In this document: piece by piece, positions 16,289 through 23,276 of the stretch
Position numbering within the stretch: the first letter of the stretch is position 1
Layout: each line of letters opens with the position of its first letter
From: Longimicrobium sp.
GTDB lineage: Bacteria; Gemmatimonadota; Gemmatimonadetes; Longimicrobiales; Longimicrobiaceae
Length of the DNA stretch: 42,149 nucleotides
Direction: 5' to 3'
Assembly (NCBI GenBank): GCA_036377595.1
Contig: DASUYB010000005.1
Coordinates: 1 to 42,149, forward strand
Program-made: the position numbers and the translations under genes
The notes under the pieces: model-generated
The model's database searches: none
What the model was told of the DNA's origin: nothing
What the model saw: the letters and a program-made list of their open reading frames with translations, nothing else

Positions 16289-17143
16289 CTACGGCCGCGG
16301 GCGCAGCGTCTCCGCGGCCCGGCAGACGGCGATCAGCCCGCGCTCGTGGTGCCCGCCCGGCGTGGGCGCTTCCCACGCAGGCGCGGCCCGGCTGTCGCTC
16401 TGTTTGAGGCGCGCGCGGAGGAAGAGCGAGCGGTTGACGAGCCGCGTCCGCCGCGCCGCGCAGTCGAACTCCATCTGGTACTCGGCGGCGTCGAGCAGGT
16501 CGGCCTCCGGCCCCACGGGGCGCGTGTAGTCGATGCGGAAGCGGCCGCGCACCACGCCGTCGGTGCCGCGCGTCAGCCGCGCGCTGTCCACCGCCACGCG
16601 CGAGATGAAGTTCACGTCCACGATGGTGTATCCCGGCGGCAGCGGCGCGAACTCGGGAAGCATGCCGCGGCGGCCCATCTCGTCGTACCAGCCGGGGCCG
16701 CGCCAGACGAGTTGCACGTGGTGCACGCCGTCGCGGTAGTACGACTCGACGCCCATCTCCGACAGCCCCGCCCGCCACACCAGCAGGTCCTCGCGCAGCG
16801 TGTCGGGCCGGCCGAGCGACCCCTGCAGCGAGTCCACCAGCGCGTGGAACCGCGCGTCCACGCTCCGTCCGCGCACCGTGTCGACGAGGAGGAATCCGAC
16901 CGCGCGGCCGTCCTGCAATTCCAGTTTCACCAGCGCGCCATCGCCGCGCTGGAACACGAGGTCCCCGCGGTCCACCGTGCCGGAGAAGGCGAATCCCCGC
17001 GCCTCCAGCCGCGCCCGCGCGCTGTCCGCCGCCGCGTGCCACGGTACGCCCGCGAACGTGAACTCCCGCTGCGCGATCGTCTGCGATGCCGTCGCGACGA
17101 CGACGAGCGGCAGCAGGAGCAAAGACTTCGGCGTGGTGATCAT
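16289..17143 (-). CDS. Secreted protein of unknown function
   Basis: A 284-residue protein with a clear signal peptide (MITTPKSLLLLPLVVVATAS, cleavage near QTIAQ-RE) and no lipobox. The mature part begins FTFAGVPWHAAADSARARLE, a pattern in which a short domain measures a precursor or binds a small ligand, and continues with beta strands (GRAVGFLLVDTVRGRSVDAR, YTIVDVNFISRVAVDSARL) and the Cys pair CAARR...AVCRAAE near the end. I do not recognise a family. ATG 17143 fits the signal peptide; the ribosome site is weak (CCCGGTCC region). It is separated from the upstream DUF885 gene by a hairpin terminator, so it is probably its own unit. Confidence 0.7.
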   Translation of the reverse strand: MITTPKSLLLLPLVVVATASQTIAQREFTFAGVPWHAAADSARARLEARGFAFSGTVDRGDLVFQRGDGALVKLELQDGRAVGFLLVDTVRGRSVDARFHALVDSLQGSLGRPDTLREDLLVWRAGLSEMGVESYYRDGVHHVQLVWRGPGWYDEMGRRGMLPEFAPLPPGYTIVDVNFISRVAVDSARLTRGTDGVVRGRFRIDYTRPVGPEADLLDAAEYQMEFDCAARRTRLVNRSLFLRARLKQSDSRAAPAWEAPTPGGHHERGLIAVCRAAETLRPRP

Positions 17144-17233
17144 GATGGACCGGGGGGCGAAAGGGACGCATCTCCAAACTAGGCGCGCATTTCCATCCCT
17201 CCAAGCCCTTATGATCCATGGCCATGAGAAGAA

Positions 17234-17262
17234 TCGGCCGGAGCCACGTGGACTCCGGCCGA
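17234..17262 (-). terminator. Intrinsic terminator of the DUF885 gene
   Basis: TCGGCCGGAG (17234-17243) pairs with CTCCGGCCGA (17253-17262) around a nine-base loop. On the minus strand it is followed by TTCTTCTC, 30 bases after the stop at 17292. Confidence 0.8.
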
Positions 17263-17291
17263 TCGCGATTCATCCTGCTGTCCCCTGTCCC

Positions 17292-19241
17292 CTACCGCGT
17301 CGCCGTGGCCAGGAACCAGTCGCGGAAGTAGGGCGCGGGGATGGTTCCCATGCGCATCAGGCGCTCGTGGAACTCCTTGGCGCTGTAGGCGCTCCCCTTC
17401 GCCTGGCGGTAGGCGTCGCGGAGCGACTGGATCGCCGTCTTGCCCAGGTTGTAGGTGATGGCCTGCGTGGGCCACTTGCTGTAGCGGTAGATGGCCCGCT
17501 GCGCGCCCTCCGCCACCGCCTTGGCCGCCGGGTCGCTCGCCGCCTTCTCGCGCGCGCCGGGGAAGAAGTTCACGTTGGCGTTGAAGTAGTCCACCGCCTG
17601 GTCGAAGGTCATCCGCCCCGTGTGCATTCCCACGTCCACCACGATGCGCACGGCGCGCAGCAGCTGGCCCTGCAGCTCGTACATGTACTCGCCCGGCGTG
17701 TAGAAGCCGTACGGGCGGCCCTGCGTGGGCTCGCTCATCAGCTCCTCGGCGTACAGCGCCCACCCCTCGGCCGCCATCGAGTCCTCCCACATCGAGCTGC
17801 TGTCCTCCACCGCGCCCGGCGTCAGCCAGCGGATGGTGGAGATCTCGGACGCGTGCTGCGTCATGTACTTGTAGTGCCAGTCGTGCCCCGGGAAGCCCTC
17901 GTGGATGGCGGTGTCGGCCACCGATGAGCGGTTGTTCTCACGCAGCGCGGCCGGGTCGTTCCCCGTGGGCGTCAGGTAGAAGCGGCCCACGCCCGTCTTC
18001 TTGAACGGCGGCGCCGCGTAGTACGCCGCGTCGATGGTGCTGCGCAGCACCGGCGGCGTGGGATACACGTCCAGACGGTAGTCGGCGGGGATGTCGAACA
18101 GCTGCCGCTCGCGCCCGTAGGCCACGGCGCGGCGGCCGGCGTCGACGTACCACTGCAGCAGCTCGTCGTCGTCCTTCGGCGAGTCCTTGCCGAGCGACTC
18201 CATCACCGCGCGGACGCTGGCGTTCTTCTGCTCGCGCGTGCCGAACTGCAGGCCGAGGTTGTTCTGCCGGCTGATGGCCTCGGCCACCTCGTAGATGCGG
18301 TTCTGGTAGACGTCCACCTGCCGCTGCCCGTAGTCGAACAGCTGGGCCGTCGTCCGCGTCTCGCGGAGGTTGTTGCGGAGACGCCATTCGTACTCCTGCG
18401 TCCCCACCGCGTAGCGGTCCGTCCGGTCGCCCGCGTAGGTCTGCTGCAGGAAGCCGGCGAACGCCGTCCACCCGTCCGCCGCCGCCGTGGACGCCTGGCG
18501 GATGCGCGCCAGCATCGCCGTGCCGAAGGGGCGGCCGCCGATGTACTTCTGCGCCTGCTCGAGCAGCGTGGTGCGGAAGTAGTCGGCGTTCGAGCGGCTC
18601 CCGGCGATCCCGTCGCGCTCCACCATCCGCCAGTCGGGGATGTTGCCGCGCTGCTTCCCCGCGAGGAGGTTGGTCTTCGCGGCCTCGAGGTACGCGGGGA
18701 TGGAGGCCACGCGCTTGGCCACCATCTCCCACTCGTCCTCGGTTCCCAGCAGCCCGCTGCCCGCGTCGGTCATCTGCTGGATCTGCCAGTCGACGCCGCG
18801 GAAGGGCTCGGCCACGTAGGTGTCGACCGAGCGCTCGTAGTAGCGCAGGTCGCCGACCTGGTGGAGGATGAAGTCGAGCTGCGCGCCCAGCACCTCCCAG
18901 TCGATCCGCTCCTCGGGCGAGAGCGTGGCGGGGCGGATGGCGTCGCGCGCCGCCTTGATCTGGCGGTAGAAGGCCAGCTCCTGCTGCAGCGCGGCGGGGC
19001 GCCAGTCGCGGTAGCGCGTGTTGATGTCGCGCAGCTGCGGGCTGTACGCGTCGCCACCCAGGTAGGTGGCGGTGACGGGGTTCAGCTCCAGCACGCGCAC
19101 GAAGTAGCGGTCGCGCAGCCGCGCGAACTCGCTCTGCTCGCCCATCGCCTGGGCCAGCAGTCCACCGCGCTCCAGCTGCGGGAGGATGCCGAATGCGAGC
19201 GCGGCCTGCGCGCCCTGCTGGAAGAACGAGCGTCGGTCCAA
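17292..19241 (-). CDS. DUF885 family exported peptidase-like protein
   Basis: A 649-residue member of DUF885, proteins with a metallopeptidase-like HEGxPGH motif and mainly helical fold. The motif HEGFPGHDWHYKY is at about residue 444, followed by EDSMAAEGWALYAEELM, which carries the second conserved acidic group. The N-terminus MDRRSFFQQGAQAALAFGIL has twin arginines and a hydrophobic stretch, so export by Tat is plausible. No ATG or GTG is in frame near this signal; TTG 19241 is therefore the likely start, and the frame upstream looks non-coding. The substrate is unknown; peptide or ester hydrolysis is the usual guess for the family. It is followed by an intrinsic terminator and is probably transcribed alone. 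Confidence 0.85.
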   Translation of the reverse strand: MDRRSFFQQGAQAALAFGILPQLERGGLLAQAMGEQSEFARLRDRYFVRVLELNPVTATYLGGDAYSPQLRDINTRYRDWRPAALQQELAFYRQIKAARDAIRPATLSPEERIDWEVLGAQLDFILHQVGDLRYYERSVDTYVAEPFRGVDWQIQQMTDAGSGLLGTEDEWEMVAKRVASIPAYLEAAKTNLLAGKQRGNIPDWRMVERDGIAGSRSNADYFRTTLLEQAQKYIGGRPFGTAMLARIRQASTAAADGWTAFAGFLQQTYAGDRTDRYAVGTQEYEWRLRNNLRETRTTAQLFDYGQRQVDVYQNRIYEVAEAISRQNNLGLQFGTREQKNASVRAVMESLGKDSPKDDDELLQWYVDAGRRAVAYGRERQLFDIPADYRLDVYPTPPVLRSTIDAAYYAAPPFKKTGVGRFYLTPTGNDPAALRENNRSSVADTAIHEGFPGHDWHYKYMTQHASEISTIRWLTPGAVEDSSSMWEDSMAAEGWALYAEELMSEPTQGRPYGFYTPGEYMYELQGQLLRAVRIVVDVGMHTGRMTFDQAVDYFNANVNFFPGAREKAASDPAAKAVAEGAQRAIYRYSKWPTQAITYNLGKTAIQSLRDAYRQAKGSAYSAKEFHERLMRMGTIPAPYFRDWFLATATR

Positions 19242-19488
19242 GGGTGCCCCGTGGGTGCATGTCGTTCGGTGGACGGCGGAGATACAGATCGCCTCCGCGC
19301 CGTCGGGATCGTGCCCGGGCCGAATCCTGCGGCCCCGCGCACCCGAGCACAAGTAGGCGCGCCGCGGGTGCGGGGGATCGGAAACATGTGATTCGGCGGA
19401 TGATGGAATTCCGAAGGAAGGATGATGTTCCGTCGCGCGTGATCCGGCGAGCAACACGTGGCGATGTGCTCGGGAGCCGGGACGGATC

Positions 19489-19540
19489 GAAGTCCGCGAA
19501 GGCGGACTGTGTGTCGTTGTAGCCGCGACTTCAGTCGCAT
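19489..19540. repeat. Dispersed two-hairpin repeat (AGTCCGC / GCGACTTCAGTCGC)
   Basis: AGTCCGC-GAAG-GCGGACT at 19491-19508 is followed by GTAGCCGCGACTTCAGTCGC, whose GCGAC/GTCGC arms form a second small hairpin. It resembles an intergenic repeat common in soil bacterial genomes. It lies in the 850-base gene-free stretch 19242-20091; apart from this and the sites at 19894-19983 I see nothing else there. Confidence 0.5.
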
Positions 19541-19893
19541 CCCCACCGGGTCCGTCGCGATTCTGCATCTCTTGTCCCGAACACCGGCCGCAGGGTAGCC
19601 GGGGCGGGGTGGGCGAGATACATTCGGCGCCCTGCCCTGGCTGCTGTGGCGTGAGGTGTGGATGGGTGCGGTGGACCGGAGCAGCCAGGGCACCCTCCTG
19701 CCCGTTCCCGGCCCGCGTGGGCCGCCGATCGATATGCCGCGAGGCCGGCCTGCCGCAGGGTGGGCCGGCCTCTCGTGTGTTCCCGGAAATGCGCCGCTGG
19801 GCCGGCTATCTTAACCGATTCGATCGAGGAAGATCGCCGCAGGGCCGCCGCACGCGCGAGGGTGCGGCCCCTCATCCCTCCCAGCTAGGACGT

Positions 19894-19983
19894 GATACTT
19901 AAGCGGATGCTTAACTATCGCTGCTGCCGTGATCATCCTGTCCCAAGGATGGGTCCGATACTTAAGTGGATGCTTAACTATCG
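19894..19983. promoter_or_regulatory. Pair of TTAAG-N6-CTTAA operator-like sites
   Basis: Two 27-base direct copies (19894-19920 and 19957-19983, one base different) each contain the dyad TTAAG-N6-CTTAA flanked by GATA and ACTATCG. Spacing is 63 bases, six helical turns. They stand 109 bases upstream of the lipoprotein gene at 20092. The dyad resembles sites bound by ArsR/SmtB-type dimeric repressors; no such regulator gene is in the window. Confidence 0.5.
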
Positions 19984-20091
19984 ATCTTTTCTTCGACTGA
20001 CGTGCGACTTTCGCGCGGCGGCGCGTTGTACGAAATTGATCTCGCGCCCTGTTCGCGCTCCCGCTCCCACCATCCATCCCGCCGACGACCC

Positions 20092-20652
20092 ATGAAGCGC
20101 ATCGTTCCGCTCGCCGCACTCGCCCTGGCCGCCGCCTGCGCCGGGGGGCCGCCCCCCGAGGGGACGTCGACCCGGACCATCTACACCAACACGCACAACA
20201 CCAACTCGGTTCCGGTCAGCGGCGCGTCCGACGTGATGACGACCTCCGCCACGGGGCTCACGGCCACGACGACGATGAGCGTGGACTCCACCATGCGCGC
20301 GCTGGCGGCGGCGTACGGGATCATGCACATCCCCGTGACGCTGGTGGACCCGGCCACCCGCCGCGTGGGCAACCAGCGCCTCCCGCTGCGCTACAACCTG
20401 AACGGCGAGCCGCTCAGCCGCTTTGTGAACTGCGGCGAGACGATGACCGCCGTGCGCGCGGACCGCGAGCAGATCTTCCTCTCCATCATCTCCGTGATCA
20501 AGCCGCAGGCCACGGGCGGGAACGTGGTGGAGACGACGGTGCAGGCCATCGCGGTGGACCGCACCTCCGGCAACAGCAACGGGATGATCCCCTGCTCGAC
20601 CACCGGCACCCTCGAGGGCCGCGTCCATCGCATGGCGCTCAACGCGCGCTGA
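20092..20652 (+). CDS. Putative lipoprotein of unknown function
   Basis: A 186-residue exported protein whose N-terminus, MKRIVPLAALALAAACAGGP, ends in the lipobox LAAAC (Cys16). After a Thr/Ser-rich linker of about 50 residues (NTHNTNSVPVSGASDVMTT) comes a compact domain with two cysteines (FVNCGETM, MIPCSTTG) that could form a disulfide. Strands such as IHIPVTLVDPATRRVGNQRL, QIFLSIISVIKP and VVETTVQAIAVDR suggest a beta-rich fold. I do not recognise the family. ATG 20092 is chosen for the signal sequence; the ribosome site is weak. Upstream are two operator-like palindromes, and downstream is a strong hairpin, so it is probably a single regulated gene. Confidence 0.7.
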   Translation: MKRIVPLAALALAAACAGGPPPEGTSTRTIYTNTHNTNSVPVSGASDVMTTSATGLTATTTMSVDSTMRALAAAYGIMHIPVTLVDPATRRVGNQRLPLRYNLNGEPLSRFVNCGETMTAVRADREQIFLSIISVIKPQATGGNVVETTVQAIAVDRTSGNSNGMIPCSTTGTLEGRVHRMALNAR

Positions 20653-20675
20653 CGGGGCAGAACTCGCACGGAGAC

Positions 20676-20718
20676 GAGGAGCCGCGGAGGAGATCTCAGT
20701 CTCCTCCGCGGCTTCCTC
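20676..20718 (+). terminator. Hairpin terminator after the 20092 lipoprotein gene
   Basis: AGGAGCCGCGGAGGAGA pairs with TCTCCTCCGCGGCTTCCT around TCTCAG, with a single bulged base. It starts 24 bases after the stop; a T-run is lacking. Confidence 0.7.
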
Positions 20719-20719
20719 C

Positions 20720-20811
20720 TTTCACACGGAGGCACGGAGAAAACGAAGGGGCACAGAGGCTCGCCGCGAGTCCTCTGTGCCTCTCGTTCCCTCTGTGTCC
20801 TCTGTGTGAAA
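20720..20811. repeat. Long imperfect hairpin, CACAGAGGACACAGAGG family
   Basis: Arms 20721-20759 and 20772-20810 (TTCACAC...GGCACAGAGG and its complement) pair with several mismatches. It lies between the convergent genes 20092-20652 and 20823-22253, 12 bases from the latter's stop. A relative lies at 29757-29837. Confidence 0.8.
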
Positions 20812-20822
20812 TTCTTTTGATG

Positions 20823-22253
20823 TTATTGCGCCCGCGCCACGATCTCGCCGAAGCGCGGCTCGGAGCGGAGCGGGTCGAGCAGCCGGTCGCCGTCGAGCGT
20901 GGCGCGGCGCACGGCCTTGCCGTCGACCGCGCAGGCGAGGGCGTCGAGCGCGGCGGCGGTCTCGCGGTTCTGCGCCAGCGCACGGGCCAGGGGATAGCAG
21001 ACGTAGGCGTTCTCCGGCCGGATCTGCCGCGCGACCTGCAGCGCCGCCGCCGCCTTCTGCCACTGCTGCGACTGCATGAGCCCGCCGGCGCGGTCGCTCG
21101 CGGCCACCAGCGCGGTCGTCAGCATCCGCGTGGCGGTGTGCGCCGCGTCGCGGTCGGCCACGCTGTCCTGCTCCTGCCGCCGCAGCTCCGCCAGCCGCAG
21201 CGTGGCCGCCGCGCGGGGGACGCTCGTGGCCGGGTCGCCGTCCAGCGTGTTGAGGAAAGCGTCGATCGAGGCGCGGTACTGCGCGTACTGCTGCGCCAGT
21301 GCGCGCCGCCGCGCCCGCTCGCGCGCCACCGCCGGGTCGCGCCCCAGCGCCACGATGCGCGCCTCCGCCGCGGAGACGTCGTGCAGGCCGTTCATGTCCG
21401 CGCGCAGCAAGGTGTACTCGCGCAGCGCGTCGGCCTGGCGGCCGGCCTGCTCCAGCGCCTGCGCGCGCGCCATTCCCGCGCGGAAGAGCGAGTCGGCGAA
21501 GGCGCTGTCGCGCGGGGCCGCGCCGGTGTGCATCGCCTGCAGCTGCAGCCAGTCCAGCGCCTGCGCCACGACCTCCTCGGGCGGCCACTGGTGCGGCCCC
21601 TCGAAACGCGCGAGGCGATGCGGGAAGGTGGTGGCGTCGAGCATCGAGTCCACCGCCGCCACCTCGTCGAGGTTGAAGTCCGTCGACCCCACGGTGGCGA
21701 AGAAGGCGAACGGGTGCACGCTGCGCAGCGCCGCCATCCACAGCACCGGCTGCTGCGGGAACCCCGCGCCCGCGCCGATCACCCCCGCCACGTTGGGGTC
21801 GAGCGCGCGCGCGGCCAGCCACGAGTAGCGCGCCATCCCCGAGAACCCGGCCAGGTAGAGGCGACGCGGGTCCATCGCCAGGTGCTGCTGCGCGTCGGCC
21901 AGCATGGCGTCGACGGAGACGTCGTTGCGCGCCATGGCCGCGGCGTCGCCGTTGCCCACCTCGTAGCCGCTCATCAGGATCCAGCCGCGGCGCTCGGCGG
22001 CGGCCCTGAAGCGCTCCATCGGCACCAGCGCGCGCCCGGCCGGGTCGATCAGCAGCAGCAGCGGCCACTTCCTCTCCGGCGTCCACGCCGACGGGAGATA
22101 CAGCGCGTAGGTGCGCGAGGTGTCGGACGCGGAGCGCACGCGCTCGACCACCTGGCCGCGCGGCAGGGCGTCGATGAGCGCCTGCTGCGCCGCCGCCGGA
22201 TGGGCGGCGAGGGCCGGCAGCAGGGCGAGTGCGGCGGCGGTTGCGGTCTTCAT
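20823..22253 (-). CDS. Secreted alpha/beta-hydrolase with helical C-terminal domain
   Basis: A 476-residue exported protein: signal peptide MKTATAAALALLPALAAHPA cleaved near AAQQ, then an alpha/beta-hydrolase domain of the poly(3-hydroxybutyrate) depolymerase / esterase-D type. Visible elements are TYALYLPSAWTPERKWPLLL, LLIDPAGRA, the nucleophile elbow LYLAGFSGMARYSW near residue 137 and FEGPHQWPPEEV with the catalytic His. The elbow reads GFSGM instead of the usual GXSXG, so the fifth glycine is missing. From about residue 260 it becomes helical (QALEQAGRQADALREYTLLR, TPR-like). The start ATG 22253 is set by the signal peptide. It appears to stand alone. Family function is uncertain: esterase, or an inactive peptide-binding relative. 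Confidence 0.75.
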   Translation of the reverse strand: MKTATAAALALLPALAAHPAAAQQALIDALPRGQVVERVRSASDTSRTYALYLPSAWTPERKWPLLLLIDPAGRALVPMERFRAAAERRGWILMSGYEVGNGDAAAMARNDVSVDAMLADAQQHLAMDPRRLYLAGFSGMARYSWLAARALDPNVAGVIGAGAGFPQQPVLWMAALRSVHPFAFFATVGSTDFNLDEVAAVDSMLDATTFPHRLARFEGPHQWPPEEVVAQALDWLQLQAMHTGAAPRDSAFADSLFRAGMARAQALEQAGRQADALREYTLLRADMNGLHDVSAAEARIVALGRDPAVARERARRRALAQQYAQYRASIDAFLNTLDGDPATSVPRAAATLRLAELRRQEQDSVADRDAAHTATRMLTTALVAASDRAGGLMQSQQWQKAAAALQVARQIRPENAYVCYPLARALAQNRETAAALDALACAVDGKAVRRATLDGDRLLDPLRSEPRFGEIVARAQ

Positions 22254-22404
22254 GGCAGAGGCTCGCGCGCGGAGCGGGAGGTCATGTGAATGATGATGCG
22301 GCGCCGCCCGATCGCCAAGACCGCCGTGGCGAACCGCGCGCCGCGGCGTGCGAGCCGCTCGCCCCGCGCGGCGAAACGCGCGGGTGGGGGCGGAGTTCTG
22401 ACGC

Positions 22405-22450
22405 CCTCCCCGGCTCGCCCTCCCCGGCTCGCCCTCCCCGGCTCGCCTGG
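22405..22450. repeat. Three 14-base CTCCCCGGCTCGCC units
   Basis: CTCCCCGGCTCGCC is repeated three times and then decays. It lies in the 420-base gene-free stretch 22254-22674. The neighbouring stretch 22535-22575 is a C-rich segment matching the repeat at 1001-1050. Confidence 0.75.
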
Positions 22451-22616
22451 GCTCGCCACCCCTCCCGTACCGGGAGGGGTAGAGGTGAGGATGCCTGCGC
22501 GGGTGGCCGGGCATCCGTGCCGCCCCTGGCTGGCCCCCTCCCCCGGCCCCTCCCCCGCTTTGCAGGGGCGGGGAGAACTCAGCGCAAATGCGCCGGATCC
22601 GCGGCGGACCCGACGC

Positions 22617-22670
22617 ACTCACGCACTCACGCACTTTCGCACTTTCGCACTTTCGCACTTTCGCACTCAG
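22617..22670. repeat. CACTCACG / CACTTTCG octamer tandem repeat
   Basis: Two CACTCACG-type and four CACTTTCG-type octamers in a row, immediately downstream (5 bases) of the stop of 22675-22950. A simple-sequence tract that may vary in copy number. Confidence 0.85.
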
Positions 22671-22674
22671 CACT

Positions 22675-22950
22675 TCATCGTACCGTCGCCCGGCGCAGGT
22701 TCGGTACCGCGGCCAGCGCGGCGGCGTCGCGGCGGTCGACCGCCACCACGGCGCCCGGCGCGGCGAAGCGGTATCTCCGCCCCGTGAACGGGCCCACGGC
22801 GGAGAGCGCCGATCCGCCCGTGTACTCGAACGCCACGCTCTCCGGCGCCGCGGCGACGATCCGCACCGCCTCGGGCGCGGCGCCGCCCTCACGCGTCGTC
22901 GCGCGGGGCGGGCTCGCCGCCGCCCGCCGGTTCCCTCCGCAGCAGCTCAT
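22675..22950 (-). CDS. Small hypothetical protein (MSCCGG...), third gene of operon
   Basis: A 91-residue protein starting MSCCGGNRRAAASPP. Its C-terminal half (VAFEYTGGSALSAVGPFTGR, RYRFAAPGAVVAVDRRDAA, LAAVPNLRRATVR) has the look of a compact beta-barrel domain ending in a conserved VPNLR segment; I have seen this pattern in small proteins of unknown role, including phage-linked ones, but cannot name it. The ATG at 22950 overlaps the upstream DUF1360-like gene by 62 bases in another frame, so coding by both relies on codon bias and family memory. It ends the operon started at 25481. Confidence 0.6.
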   Translation of the reverse strand: MSCCGGNRRAAASPPRATTREGGAAPEAVRIVAAAPESVAFEYTGGSALSAVGPFTGRRYRFAAPGAVVAVDRRDAAALAAVPNLRRATVR

Positions 22951-23269
22951 CGGGTTCCTCCGGTTCGTCTTCGTGATAGAGCGCGGGGGCCGCCGCGCCG
23001 GTGGCGCGCTCCAGCAGGATGGCGCCGCCCGAGAGCGCCAGCCACAGCGGCACCCCCGCGCGCCACCCGTCCGCCAGCAGCGCCGCCACCGGCGCGGCCA
23101 CCCACAGGCTCAGGCAGTAGAAGCAGTCCATCAGCCGGCCCAGCATGCCGTGGCCCGCCGCGCGCCGCAGCCGGGCGACGGCGTCCCACGGGCCGTCCTC
23201 CGCGGCCAGCAGGTGCGTGACCCGCCAGACGCAGAGGACGCCCACGGCCACCTCGGCCAGGGTCACCAT
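22889..23269 (-). CDS. DUF1360-like small membrane protein
   Basis: A 126-residue protein with an N-terminal helix MVTLAEVAVGVLCVWRVTHL and the hallmark MDCFYCLSLWVAAPVAALLA near residue 47, with the CxxC pair in the first turn of a membrane helix. A third hydrophobic segment, VPLWLALSGGAILLERATG, follows. The acidic tail (EDEPEEPDELLRREPAG) is probably cytosolic. The family has no known function; the CxxC could bind metal or undergo redox change. It starts 7 bases after the stop of 23277-25481 and overlaps the 91-residue gene downstream, so the three look co-translated. Confidence 0.75.
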   Translation of the reverse strand: MVTLAEVAVGVLCVWRVTHLLAAEDGPWDAVARLRRAAGHGMLGRLMDCFYCLSLWVAAPVAALLADGWRAGVPLWLALSGGAILLERATGAAAPALYHEDEPEEPDELLRREPAGGGEPAPRDDA

Positions 23270-23276
23270 CGCCGCC

